Shown here: piece after piece, positions 34,767 to 43,344 of the stretch
How positions within the stretch are numbered: position 1 is the first letter of the stretch
Layout of the letters: every line of letters begins with the position of its first letter
Source of the DNA: TOLSYN sp963849065
GTDB taxonomy: Bacteria; Acidobacteriota; Terriglobia; Terriglobales; Acidobacteriaceae
DNA: 64,000 bases
NCBI GenBank assembly: GCA_963849065.1
Contig: CAWKFM010000002.1
Span: forward strand, 434,001 to 498,000
Reading direction: 5' to 3'
Program-made: the position numbers and the translations under genes
The notes under the pieces: model-generated
The model's input: the letters and a program-made list of their open reading frames with translations, nothing else
Database searches by the model: none
Told to the model about the DNA's origin: nothing

Positions 34767-35028
34767 ATTCCCCCAATCCACTGTTCCTGATTACCTCGGT
34801 ACATGCCCAAATCTCAAGGCTGGAAACGACGTACCCCTCCCGTGAGGAGCGCGGCCAATGCCGCCCGGAAAGTATATCGCAAACTTGAGCCGACTTTGCT
34901 AAACTTGAAGCAGTTCCCCAAGAGCAGGACGGGCCTCGAACCCGCATCGCAGATTCAGCTGACGCATCTAAATGAGATAGCCGCTCCTGGAGGGACAGCG
35001 CCCCCGGGGACGTGGTGAGGTATTCGCA

Positions 35029-36066
35029 ATGGCGAGCATCGGCAGACGTGAGCAGGAGATTTTGACGGCCATCGTCGAGACCTATATCTCGACCGGTGAG
35101 CCGGTCGGCTCGCGCACGCTGGCTCGGCGCAACAGGGAGGGACTGAGCGCGGCCACCATCCGAAACGTAATGGCAGACCTGGCCGAAGCTGGACTGCTGG
35201 CGCAGCCGCATACCTCCTCCGGACGCGTGCCCTCGGTGGACGGCTATCGCTATTACGCGGAGAAGCTCAGCGACCAGGTGAGCCTGAAGCCGGACGACGA
35301 ACAGACGATTCAGCGCTACTTCCACGGCGTGAACGACGTGCAGGAGTTTATGGAGCGCACCTCGCATGTGCTCTCGCTGGTCTCCTCAGGCGTGGGCGTG
35401 ACGATGACTGCGGCGGGTCCGCGCATGGCGCTGGAGCATGTGCACTTCCAGCGGCTGGGCGAACAGCGGGTGCTGGCCGTGGTGGTGACGCGCAGCGGAG
35501 TGGTGCGCGACCGGGTGCTACGGCTTCCCCGCGATGTGGAGCAGGGCGAGTTGGACCTGGCGGCGCGCTACATCAACGACAACTTCCGCGGGTGGATGAT
35601 GGAGGACGTGCGCCGGGAGCTGGAGCGGCGCATTGAAATGGAGCGCAGCGAATACGACCAGCTGATGCGCTCGGTGGCCGAACTGTACCGCAGCGGCGCG
35701 CTGCCGGCCAAGGACGACGAATCCGAGGTTTTTGTGGAAGGCACGGCCAACCTGGTGCAGCGGGAGAACGACAGCGAGCGCCTGCGGCAGCTGCTGAAGA
35801 CGCTGGAGGAGAAGACGCGCATTGTGGAGCTGCTTTCGTCGTATGTGGACACGCGGCAGGAGGCGGTGCGGGTGATCATCGGGCTGGAAGATACGATGCC
35901 GGATTTGAGCAACTTCGTGCTGATCGGCGCTCCTGCCCGCAGCGGGCAGGAGATTCTGGGACGGCTGGCGGTGATTGGCCCGACGAGGATGGATTATCAG
36001 CACACCATCAATGCCGTGTCCTACATTGCACGGCTGTTCGACAAGCTATTAAATGACACGGAATAA
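35029..36066 (+). CDS. hrcA: Heat-inducible transcription repressor HrcA
   Basis: The 345-residue repressor has an N-terminal winged helix (REQEILTAIVETYISTGEPVGSRTLARR, LSAATIRNVMADLAEAGLL, HTSSGRVPSVDGYRYY) and the HrcA effector domain (GVGVTMTAAG, NFVLIGAPAR). HrcA normally binds the CIRCE inverted repeat ahead of heat-shock operons, and GroEL tunes it. I see no CIRCE sequence in the 260 bp upstream. It begins the hrcA-grpE-dnaJ-rsmE block. Confidence 0.95.
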   Translation: MASIGRREQEILTAIVETYISTGEPVGSRTLARRNREGLSAATIRNVMADLAEAGLLAQPHTSSGRVPSVDGYRYYAEKLSDQVSLKPDDEQTIQRYFHGVNDVQEFMERTSHVLSLVSSGVGVTMTAAGPRMALEHVHFQRLGEQRVLAVVVTRSGVVRDRVLRLPRDVEQGELDLAARYINDNFRGWMMEDVRRELERRIEMERSEYDQLMRSVAELYRSGALPAKDDESEVFVEGTANLVQRENDSERLRQLLKTLEEKTRIVELLSSYVDTRQEAVRVIIGLEDTMPDLSNFVLIGAPARSGQEILGRLAVIGPTRMDYQHTINAVSYIARLFDKLLNDTE

Positions 36067-36622
36067 AAATAACAAAATGAGCAGAGAAGAATTAGACAAC
36101 ACTCCCGTGGATGTGGAGCACGAGCTTTCGCAAGGCGACCCGAGCAGCGATATTGCGGAGACAAAGATCTCCGAGGTGGAGAAGCTGAAGTCGGAGAACG
36201 CGCTGCTGTTGGACCGGGTGGCGCGGATGCAGGCGGAGTTTGAGAATTTCCGCAAACGCAGTCAGCGCGAACAGGTGGAGTTCCGCGAATACGCGATGAG
36301 CGACACGCTGAAGCAGCTGCTGCCGATTCTGGACAGTTTGGACCGGGCGCTGAAGACGGAGGGAATGTCGGTGGCGGACTTCCACTCCGGCATCGAGCTG
36401 ATCGACCGCCAGTTCCACGACGTGCTGACGCGGCTGGGCGTGGAACCGATTGCCGCCCAGGGACAGCCCTTCGATCCCAACCTGCACCACGCCATCCAGA
36501 TGGTGGAGACCACGGAGGTTCCCGACCACCACGTGCTCGACGAGCTGCAGCGCGGCTACCGGCTGCGCGACCGCGTGCTGCGGGCGGCGATGGTCCGGGT
36601 AGCGCAGAACTCGAAGGCATAA
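36053..36622 (+). CDS. grpE: Nucleotide exchange factor GrpE
   Basis: The 189-residue protein has the GrpE long helix (EVEKLKSENALLLDRVARMQAEFENFRKRSQREQ) and the C-terminal beta domain (GVEPIAAQGQPFDPNLHHAIQMVET, VLDELQRGYRLRDRVLRAAMVRVA). It releases ADP from DnaK. The first ATG (36053) lies inside hrcA, giving a 14-base overlap; the ATG at 36077 (MSREELDN) is an equally plausible start. Confidence 0.95.
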   Translation: MTRNKNNKMSREELDNTPVDVEHELSQGDPSSDIAETKISEVEKLKSENALLLDRVARMQAEFENFRKRSQREQVEFREYAMSDTLKQLLPILDSLDRALKTEGMSVADFHSGIELIDRQFHDVLTRLGVEPIAAQGQPFDPNLHHAIQMVETTEVPDHHVLDELQRGYRLRDRVLRAAMVRVAQNSKA

Positions 36623-36667
36623 GGGAACGGCAGCCTAACGGCAATACGGCGACACGGAGTTTAGACA

Positions 36668-37807
36668 CTGGCTACCAAAGTTAAACGCGATTACTACGAA
36701 GTACTCGGGGTCTCCCGCACGGCAAGCGATACCGAGATCAAGAGCGCCTACCGCAAACTGGCGCTGCAATATCACCCGGACCGCAATCCGGACGACCACA
36801 CCGCGGAGGAGAGCTTCAAGGAGTGCAGCGAGGCCTACTCGATTCTGAGCGACCAGCAGAAGCGCGCCGCCTACGACCGCTTTGGGCATGAAGCCTTCAT
36901 CAACGGCGGAGGCGGAGCGGGAGCGGGCGGCTTCCAAGGCGGGGTGGACATCAGCGACATTTTCGGCGAGATGTTCGGCTTCGGCGACCTGTTCGGCAAC
37001 GCCGGCGGACGCGGCGGAAGGCGCAGCCGGGCACAGCGCGGCAACGACATCCGCGACGACCTGAGCATTGCCTTTGAAGAAGCGGCCTTTGGAGTGGAGA
37101 AGCAGGTCACCATCCGCCGCCACGAAGTGTGCGACAGCTGCCGCGGCACGGGCGCGGCTGAAGGCAAGGCTCCGAGCCAATGCAAACAGTGCAACGGCCA
37201 CGGACAGGTCCGCTATCAGCAGGCGTTCTTTAGCGTGGCTCGCACCTGTCCGGTGTGCCAGGGCTCGGGCACGATGATCGAGCATCCGTGCGCCAAGTGC
37301 AAAGGACAGCGGCTGGTGAGCCGCACGCATACGCTGCAGGTGAAGGTTCCGCCGGGAGTGGAGAACGGGACGCGCATCCTGTACTCCGGGCATGGCGATG
37401 CGGGACTGGACGGAGGACCGGCGGGCGACGTGTACGTGGTGCTTCACGTGGCCGAGCATGCGTTCTTCGAGCGCGAAGGCAAGGACCTGTATTGCGCGAT
37501 TCCTATTTCGTTTACCCAGGCCGCGCTGGGCGCGACGGTGAAGATTCCAACCCTGGATGGCGAGGCGATGCTGGAGCTTCCCGAGGGTACGCAGTCGGGA
37601 ACGCGCTTCCGGCTGCGCAAGAAGGGCGTGCCGGTGCTCAACGGCACAGGGCGCGGCGATCTGTTTGTCGATGTGAAGGTGACCACCCCGGACAAACTGA
37701 CGCGGCAGCAGCGCGATTTGCTGGAGCAACTGGCCGAAACGCTGGGGCAGGAGAACAGTCCGCAGAAACACGGGCTGTTCGATAAGATGAAGGACATCTT
37801 CAGCTAA
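36668..37807 (+). CDS. dnaJ: Chaperone DnaJ, apparently initiated at a CTG codon
   Basis: Co-chaperone of DnaK, 379 residues. The J domain (RDYYEVLGVSRTASDTEI, HPD at ~33-35), Gly/Phe-rich stretch and four zinc-finger motifs (CDSCRGTG, CKQCNGHG, CPVCQGSG, CAKCKGQR at about 145-210) are followed by the client-binding domains. The frame has a TAG at 36662-36664. Between it and the J domain there is no ATG, GTG or TTG, only CTG at 36668, preceded by CGGAG. Translated from there it reads (M)ATKVKRDYYEVLG, the normal family N-terminus. The first ATG/GTG/TTG start in frame, at 36944, would remove the whole J domain. Confidence 0.9.
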   Translation: MATKVKRDYYEVLGVSRTASDTEIKSAYRKLALQYHPDRNPDDHTAEESFKECSEAYSILSDQQKRAAYDRFGHEAFINGGGGAGAGGFQGGVDISDIFGEMFGFGDLFGNAGGRGGRRSRAQRGNDIRDDLSIAFEEAAFGVEKQVTIRRHEVCDSCRGTGAAEGKAPSQCKQCNGHGQVRYQQAFFSVARTCPVCQGSGTMIEHPCAKCKGQRLVSRTHTLQVKVPPGVENGTRILYSGHGDAGLDGGPAGDVYVVLHVAEHAFFEREGKDLYCAIPISFTQAALGATVKIPTLDGEAMLELPEGTQSGTRFRLRKKGVPVLNGTGRGDLFVDVKVTTPDKLTRQQRDLLEQLAETLGQENSPQKHGLFDKMKDIFS

Positions 37808-37834
37808 ACAACCTTACTCACCAATGTAGTGCAG

Positions 37835-37866
37835 AAGCGCGGGCTGCGGCCTGCGCTTTTGTTTTT
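37835..37866 (+). terminator. Rho-independent terminator after dnaJ
   Basis: AAGCGCGGGC and GCCTGCGCTT pair over ten positions, with one G-U pair and a TGCG loop, and TTGTTTTTG follows. It lies 28 bp after the dnaJ stop and ahead of rsmE. Confidence 0.8.
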
Positions 37867-37914
37867 GCTGCGCGGGACGCTTGGGATTTAGGCTGGAGGT
37901 ATGAGGCTGGATCG

Positions 37915-38622
37915 ATGACACGACGCCGCTGGATTGCCGACGAATTCTCCGATGATAAGGCATGGCTGCTGGGACCCAACGCGGCGCACCTGGCGCGCGT
38001 GCTGCGAGCGCGGGTGGGACAGGAGTACGACATAGTCTGCGGCGAACGGCTGCGGCGGGGAACGATTGTCGAGGTCACTGCCGAGCGGGTGGAGTTTGCA
38101 CTGGGCGAGGAGTTGGAAGGCGGCGGCGAACGGGAGATTGTGCTGGTGGCGGCCATTTACAAATTCGACCGCATGGAATGGGCGATTGAAAAATGCACGG
38201 AGCTGGGCGTGACACGGATCGTTCCGGTGATTGCGCGGCGCACCGACGCGCATCTTGCGGCGGGGGCCGGCAAGCGGGTAGAGCGCTGGCGGCGCATTGC
38301 GCACGAGGCCGCGCAGCAGTCGCGGCGGCTGGCCGTGCCGCGGATCGACGAGCCGGTGAAGCTGCGCGAGGCGCTCCAGGTGGAGGCTTCCACGCGGCTG
38401 CTGTTGAATGAAAACGAAGAGAGCGAAAACATTTCCGACGCCTTAAAAATATCTGGCGGGGCGGTGGCCTTTGCGGTGGGACCGGAGGGCGGATGGACCC
38501 CCGAGGAGCTCGCGGAGTTCGACGCCGCGGGCTGGCAGAGCGTGATGCTGGGTGCGACGATTCTACGCGCGGAGACGGCGGCGATGGCCGCGCTGGCGGT
38601 GGCGGCGGCGATACTGGAGTGA
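37915..38622 (+). CDS. rsmE: 16S rRNA (uracil-1498-N3)-methyltransferase
   Basis: The 235-residue SPOUT-class enzyme shows the N-terminal PUA-like domain (HLARVLRARVGQEYDIVCG) and the knot region AFAVGPEGGWTPEELAEFDAAGW followed by LGATILRAETAAMAAL, which is the RsmE SAM-binding knot. WAIEKCTELGVTRIVPV is also diagnostic. It commonly follows dnaJ in bacteria, as here, although a terminator separates them. Confidence 0.95.
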   Translation: MTRRRWIADEFSDDKAWLLGPNAAHLARVLRARVGQEYDIVCGERLRRGTIVEVTAERVEFALGEELEGGGEREIVLVAAIYKFDRMEWAIEKCTELGVTRIVPVIARRTDAHLAAGAGKRVERWRRIAHEAAQQSRRLAVPRIDEPVKLREALQVEASTRLLLNENEESENISDALKISGGAVAFAVGPEGGWTPEELAEFDAAGWQSVMLGATILRAETAAMAALAVAAAILE

Positions 38623-38655
38623 ATGATAGAGGTGGGTTTTACCCGCATAAACACT

Positions 38656-38683
38656 AAGGGGAACGCTTTCGCGCTCCCCTTTT
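38656..38683 (+). terminator. Rho-independent terminator after rsmE
   Basis: AAGGGGA and TCCCCTT arms with an inner CGC/GCG stem are followed by TTTTGTG. It lies 34 bp beyond the rsmE stop. On the opposite strand it also falls just after the 22-residue gene, and may serve both. Confidence 0.8.
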
Positions 38684-38706
38684 GTGTAGCCTTTTGGTGA
38701 AAGTTG

Positions 38707-38775
38707 TTACTTCTTTTTTGCGACTTTCTTCGCCGCCTTCTTTACGGCCTTCTTCGCAGCTTTCTTGGTTGCCAT
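38707..38775 (-). CDS. 22-residue Lys/Ala-rich microprotein (histone-tail-like)
   Basis: The minus strand encodes 22 residues consisting only of Met, Ala, Thr, Lys and Val, starting MATKKAAKKAVKK and ending AKKK before TAA. Twelve of 22 are Lys. AGGGAG stands eight bases before the ATG, and a hairpin terminator follows the stop, so the frame is embedded in normal expression signals. Such KKA repeats resemble the tails of bacterial histone H1-like proteins, which coat DNA or bind RNA. There is no larger reading frame around it. A nucleoid or RNA-binding role is inferred only from charge and sequence style. Confidence 0.7.
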   Translation of the reverse strand: MATKKAAKKAVKKAAKKVAKKK

Positions 38776-38807
38776 GACTATTCTCCCTTTGAACAATCTT
38801 GGATTGT

Positions 38808-38831
38808 AATTGCAACGCAAAGGTTGCAATT
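38808..38831 (-). promoter_or_regulatory. 9-bp inverted repeat ahead of the microprotein gene
   Basis: AATTGCAAC and GTTGCAATT flank six bases, 33 bp upstream of the microprotein ATG. On the minus strand TACAAT at its downstream edge could be a -10 element, so the palindrome would sit at the promoter like an operator. There is no T-run to suggest a terminator. Confidence 0.5.
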
Positions 38832-39024
38832 GCTTAGTTGTATATGTCGATTGCAAATGCATGTCAAGAAAAAAAAGAAAACATAAGCGAGTCGTACATG
38901 CCTTGCGTCGCGAAATGTTTTAGGCGGAAGACCATCGTGATGGGTAATGCTTCGCTGTCAGCCGCAGGCGCACGGGCTGCCAGCGGCATGCCGGCCGAAA
39001 AACTCGGGGGCATCCTCGGAGATT

Positions 39025-39070
39025 TGAGAATGGCAGGGATTCCTCGCGCCGCTCGGAATGACAGCGCGGG
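39025..39070 (+). repeat. Short repeat family C, copy 1
   Basis: The segment around GGCAGGGATTCCTCGC and CGGAATGACAGCG is shared, with small changes, with 44374-44420. The GGATTCC and GGAATGACAG portions give it a weak dyad. It lies between the microprotein promoter and the protease gene, with no coding frame. Confidence 0.6.
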
Positions 39071-39106
39071 AGCGAGAGCAACATCGCAAGAGGCGTGTGG
39101 GGTGCT

Positions 39107-39200
39107 TTCCCTGAGCGGCTAAGGCCGCGTGGAATGAGCCTTTCTTGCGGCACGACCGAAGTCGTGCCCTTTCAAAGCCGGCTTATGATGCCACCGTCTA
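39107..39200. repeat. Intergenic repeat family B, copy 1
   Basis: About 94 bp contain GAGCGGCTAAGGCCGCGTG, GGCACGAC/GTCGTGCC hairpin arms and CAAAGCCGGCTTATGATGCCACC. A second copy with the same order lies at 49717-49811. Both end at the stop codon of a minus-strand gene (here the CPBP protease stop at 39198-39200). Confidence 0.8.
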
Positions 39201-39983
39201 GTGCGGCAAGGCGCGAAGCAGAAGTCCGGAGATGGTGTCCTGAATGGTGTGGGCCATCATGGCGGGGCGCAGACTCTTGCGCAGGATGCTCATGAGTCCG
39301 AAGGCGAAGCCGAGCAGGGCGATGAGCACCATGCGCTGCACACCTTCGTATCCATGGCCAAGGCCGAAGAGAATGCTGACGACGACGAGCGCGATCCAAC
39401 GGCAGCGCAGCAGGCGCGTGAACTGTTTTTGAAAGTAGCCGCGGAAGAGCACTTCCTCGCAGAAGCCGGCGGTGGCGCTGAGGCCGAACCACAAAAGAAT
39501 TTCCAGCTTGTTTTGCGGGGCCAGAAAACCGATGTGCTTTTGCGCGTCGCCGAGATTGCCGGGGTGATTCATGCCCATGGCAAAGGCGGCGAGGGCGATG
39601 ACCATCAGCGCGCCCAACCAGACACCCATGGCGATGACGATATCGAGGAAGAAATCTCCGATGCTGTGCCAGCGTCCGCCGATCAATTCGCGCAGAGAGC
39701 CTCCGGAACGGCGCAAGCCCCACCAGACGAAGGCGGTGAGCAGCCACTCGTAGATCATGGTGGCCAGGTAGATGCGCACGTGAGGGCCGGCATGCACGGC
39801 TTGACTGCTCTTCATGTTGCCAATGCTGAAGAGAACCAGTACCGACAGGAGCACGGCGGTGTGCCAGTAGGGAATGGGATTGCCATTCTCCACGGGCGGC
39901 GTGGAGGTGGGCATGGCGTCGTGGTTCGCCGTGCCGTGATTCGCAGTGCCGGGATTGTCAGTGCCGGGCGCAGTGCTCTCCAT
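39198..39983 (-). CDS. CPBP family intramembrane metalloprotease
   Basis: The 261-residue protein has six or more hydrophobic helices and the CPBP (Abi/CAAX protease) motifs: EEVLFRGYFQKQF (EExxxR), FGLGHGYEG and the later His in HTIQDTISGL. These residues form the intramembrane glutamate/histidine site. The N-terminal ~35 residues are hydrophilic, with a short repeat (GTANHGTANH). The start at 39983 is the first ATG near a CAAGGAGA Shine-Dalgarno; the frame is open to 40049. Substrate is unknown. Confidence 0.85.
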   Translation of the reverse strand: MESTAPGTDNPGTANHGTANHDAMPTSTPPVENGNPIPYWHTAVLLSVLVLFSIGNMKSSQAVHAGPHVRIYLATMIYEWLLTAFVWWGLRRSGGSLRELIGGRWHSIGDFFLDIVIAMGVWLGALMVIALAAFAMGMNHPGNLGDAQKHIGFLAPQNKLEILLWFGLSATAGFCEEVLFRGYFQKQFTRLLRCRWIALVVVSILFGLGHGYEGVQRMVLIALLGFAFGLMSILRKSLRPAMMAHTIQDTISGLLLRALPH

Positions 39984-40039
39984 GATTCTCCTTGCTCGGA
40001 TGGGACAGGAAAGGGGCGTTTGCAAGATCGGTGCAGTCT

Positions 40040-40086
40040 GCTCTCCCACCTTAGCCGCAAAAGCGGCGGCGAAGGTGGGGCACCCG
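40040..40086 (+). repeat. Hairpin repeat family A, copy 4
   Basis: CTCTCCCACCTTAGCCGC, a short AAA loop, GCGGC and GAAGGTGGGG form the hairpin, with CACCCG following. It is almost the reverse complement of copy 3 at 738-790. Confidence 0.85.
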
Positions 40087-40133
40087 ACGTCTTTTACGCT
40101 TCGATCCGCGAAACCCCACGAACCTGAACTGGA

Positions 40134-40979
40134 CTAGTCGATGCTGAGAATGTTGCCGCCGCCTGCGGCCTTTAACTGGTCGGTGCGCTCCAGAACTTTG
40201 CGCGCAAAGGCGAACAGACTCTTGGCGTTGTTGGCCTGCTCCCCGGCCAGCACCACGGGATGACCGGAATCTCCACCTTCGCGGATGGTGGGGTCAAGCT
40301 CGATGCGTCCGAGAAAAGGCACGTTGAACTGTTCGGCGGTGCGCTCGCCGCCGCCGGTGGAGAAGACATCGATCTCATGATTGCAGTGGGGGCAGACGAA
40401 GTAACTCATGTTCTCGGCGAGGCCGAGGATTTCGACATGAACCTGGCGGAACATCTCGATGGCCTTGCGAGCATCCTGCAGAGCCACGTCGGAGGGAGTT
40501 GTGACCACGATGGCGCCGGTCAGCGGCACGGTTTGGGAGAGAGAGAGGACCACGTCGCCGGTTCCGGGCGGCAGATCGATGACGAGGTAGTTGAGCTCTC
40601 CCCAGGCCACGCGTCCGAGAAATTGCTGGATGACGTTGTGGAGCATGGGGCCGCGCCAGACCAGAGGCTTGTCGCCGGGATTGAGGTAGCCGACCGAGAT
40701 GGCACGGATGCCGTAGCGCTCGGTGGGAACGATGCGTCCGTCGTGAGTCATCTCCGGCTCGCCGGTTGCGCCCAGCATGAGCGGAACGTTGGGTCCGTAG
40801 ATGTCGGCGTCGAGAAGACCGACCTTGAAGCCGAGGCGTCCGAGGGCGAGGGCTAGATTGACGGAGAGAGTGGTTTTGCCGACGCCGCCCTTGCCGCTGC
40901 CGACGGCGATGATCTGGCTGACACCGGGAATCGATTGCGGCGCTGGGGGCTGCTGCGGGCCGCCGGAATGTGGATGCAT
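40134..40979 (-). CDS. mrp: Mrp/ApbC-type iron-sulfur carrier P-loop ATPase
   Basis: The 281-residue ATPase has the deviant Walker A GSGKGGVGKTT, DADIYGPNVPLMLG, VIDLPPGTGD and the CPHC motif (FVCPHCNHE) that bridges a [4Fe-4S] cluster between subunits. Mrp/Nbp35 proteins carry clusters to apo-enzymes. The N-terminal MIP18/DUF59 domain found in many Mrp proteins is absent. The frame stays open to 41900, but that extension crosses repeats and the opposite-strand flavoprotein gene. The start at 40979 or a TTG just upstream is preferred. Confidence 0.92.
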   Translation of the reverse strand: MHPHSGGPQQPPAPQSIPGVSQIIAVGSGKGGVGKTTLSVNLALALGRLGFKVGLLDADIYGPNVPLMLGATGEPEMTHDGRIVPTERYGIRAISVGYLNPGDKPLVWRGPMLHNVIQQFLGRVAWGELNYLVIDLPPGTGDVVLSLSQTVPLTGAIVVTTPSDVALQDARKAIEMFRQVHVEILGLAENMSYFVCPHCNHEIDVFSTGGGERTAEQFNVPFLGRIELDPTIREGGDSGHPVVLAGEQANNAKSLFAFARKVLERTDQLKAAGGGNILSID

Positions 40980-41040
40980 GTGCAAGAGTGCCGTCCTTGG
41001 CGAAGCAGGATGTGTCCGACATTTGATTATACGGGAGGCA

Positions 41041-41113
41041 TGGGTGCGTTCTGAGATGCAGGCGGCGTGCTCATTCCACATTTGCCAACTGCGGGAAAAT
41101 ATGGGGCACCCGT
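41041..41113 (+). repeat. Hairpin repeat family A, copy 5
   Basis: GTTCTGAGATGCAGGCGGCGTG and CTCATTCCACATTTGCC lead into an imperfect hairpin ending TATGGGGCACCCG. The upstream AGATGC...CTCAT part is shared with copy 6 at 41787-41856. Confidence 0.8.
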
Positions 41114-41186
41114 ACTGGTCACCTGGTCGAGAGAACGTCAACAGAGAATACTTTGGCTCGGAGTACAATCGCCCCGAGGACCGAGC

Positions 41187-41780
41187 ATGACGCGGAAGAT
41201 GGTGGCAATCGTGGGCAGCTACCGCAAGGGCGGTACGGTGGATTGCGTGGTGGATGCCGTGCTGTCCGGAGCGCGCGAGCTGGGGGTGGAGACGAGCAAG
41301 ATTTATCTGATCGACCAGCATATTGAATTCTGCCGCAATTGCCGGAGCTGCACCCAGAACAAGGGAATGGAGCGCCAGCGCTGCGCCATTGAGGACGATG
41401 TGGCGGGGATTCTGGCCGAGATCGAGCGGGCCGATACCGTGGTGCTGGCCTCGCCGGTCAACTTCTACAACGTGACGGCGATCTTCCGGGCCTTTCTGGA
41501 GCGGCTGCTGGGCTGCGTGTACTGGCCCTGGGGACAGGCGTCTCCCAAGCCGCGCTCGAAGCAATTGCCGCGCAAGGCGGTGCTGATCGCATCGTCGGCT
41601 GCGCCGGGATTTCTGATACCGATTGCGACGGGCGCATCGAGAGCGCTGCGCTCGGCGGCCCAGTGCCTGGGCGCGCGCACCGTGGCCACGCTGTGGGTGG
41701 GACTGGCGGCGCAGAGCGAGACGCCGAAGATCTCCGAGCGGGTGATGGAGAAGGCGCGTAGGATTGGACAGGCGGTGTAG
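41187..41780 (+). CDS. NADPH-dependent FMN reductase-like iron-sulfur flavoprotein
   Basis: The 197-residue protein is a flavodoxin-fold FMN protein (VAIVGSYRKGGTVDCVVDAVLSGA; ADTVVLASPVNFYNVTAIFRAFLERL). A Cys cluster, CRNCRSC with a further Cys ten residues on, resembles the [4Fe-4S] site of iron-sulfur flavoproteins. It could move electrons from NAD(P)H or ferredoxin, with unknown acceptor. The start at 41187 has GAGGA six bases upstream. It is divergent from mrp. Confidence 0.85.
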   Translation: MTRKMVAIVGSYRKGGTVDCVVDAVLSGARELGVETSKIYLIDQHIEFCRNCRSCTQNKGMERQRCAIEDDVAGILAEIERADTVVLASPVNFYNVTAIFRAFLERLLGCVYWPWGQASPKPRSKQLPRKAVLIASSAAPGFLIPIATGASRALRSAAQCLGARTVATLWVGLAAQSETPKISERVMEKARRIGQAV

Positions 41781-41786
41781 AGCGTA

Positions 41787-41856
41787 GCGTCTCACAGATG
41801 CCAGCGTCGTACTCATCCCACATTTGCCAACCGAAGGCAAATATGGGGCACCCGTT
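41787..41856 (+). repeat. Hairpin repeat family A, copy 6
   Basis: GTCTCACAGATGCCAGCGTCG and ACTCATCCCACATTTGCC, then GGCAAATATGGGGCACCCG, form the forward version with a nearly perfect stem at 41817-41847. It sits immediately downstream of the flavoprotein stop. Confidence 0.85.
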
Positions 41857-41969
41857 CCTGGGAGTGCTTGCTTCGATTGATCGGCCGAAAGGCCTTCCAA
41901 ACAGTCTCGGAGAATTGAGCAGCGCTGGGGGCCTTCGCTTCGCTCAGGATGACCCCGTTAAGAAACAAA

Positions 41970-42076
41970 TCCAAGAGCAAAAAACAAGAGCAAAAACAAA
42001 AGTAAAAAAACAAGAGCAAGAGCAACGTCAACGACCCCACCCTAGCCCAAAATAGGGGCTAGGGTGGGGCACCCTG
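41970..42076 (+). repeat. Hairpin repeat family A, copy 7 with long hexanucleotide arm
   Basis: A 60-bp tract of CAAGAG/CAAAAA/CAAAAG units (about 41972-42024) leads to AGCAACGTCAACGACCCC. The stem CCCCACCCTAGCCC / GGGGCTAGGGTGGGG (42035-42069) and CACCC follow. This is the longest hexanucleotide arm of the family in this window. It ends near the 3' end of rho. Confidence 0.85.
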
Positions 42077-42093
42077 CGCAGTTCTTGTGATGC

Positions 42094-43344
<1,251 letters not shown>

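Noticed and set aside
34905..34990. A functional tRNA gene
   Set aside because: The T-arm-like part is good, but the D-arm lacks its GG, the acceptor has mismatches and the length is too short.
34803..35018. 71-codon plus-strand frame ahead of hrcA
   Set aside because: No ribosome-binding site, no family features, and it covers the hrcA promoter region.
40980..41900. N-terminal extension of the Mrp ATPase to 588 residues
   Set aside because: The extension runs through hairpin repeats and opposite a good flavoprotein gene; homologues start near 40979.
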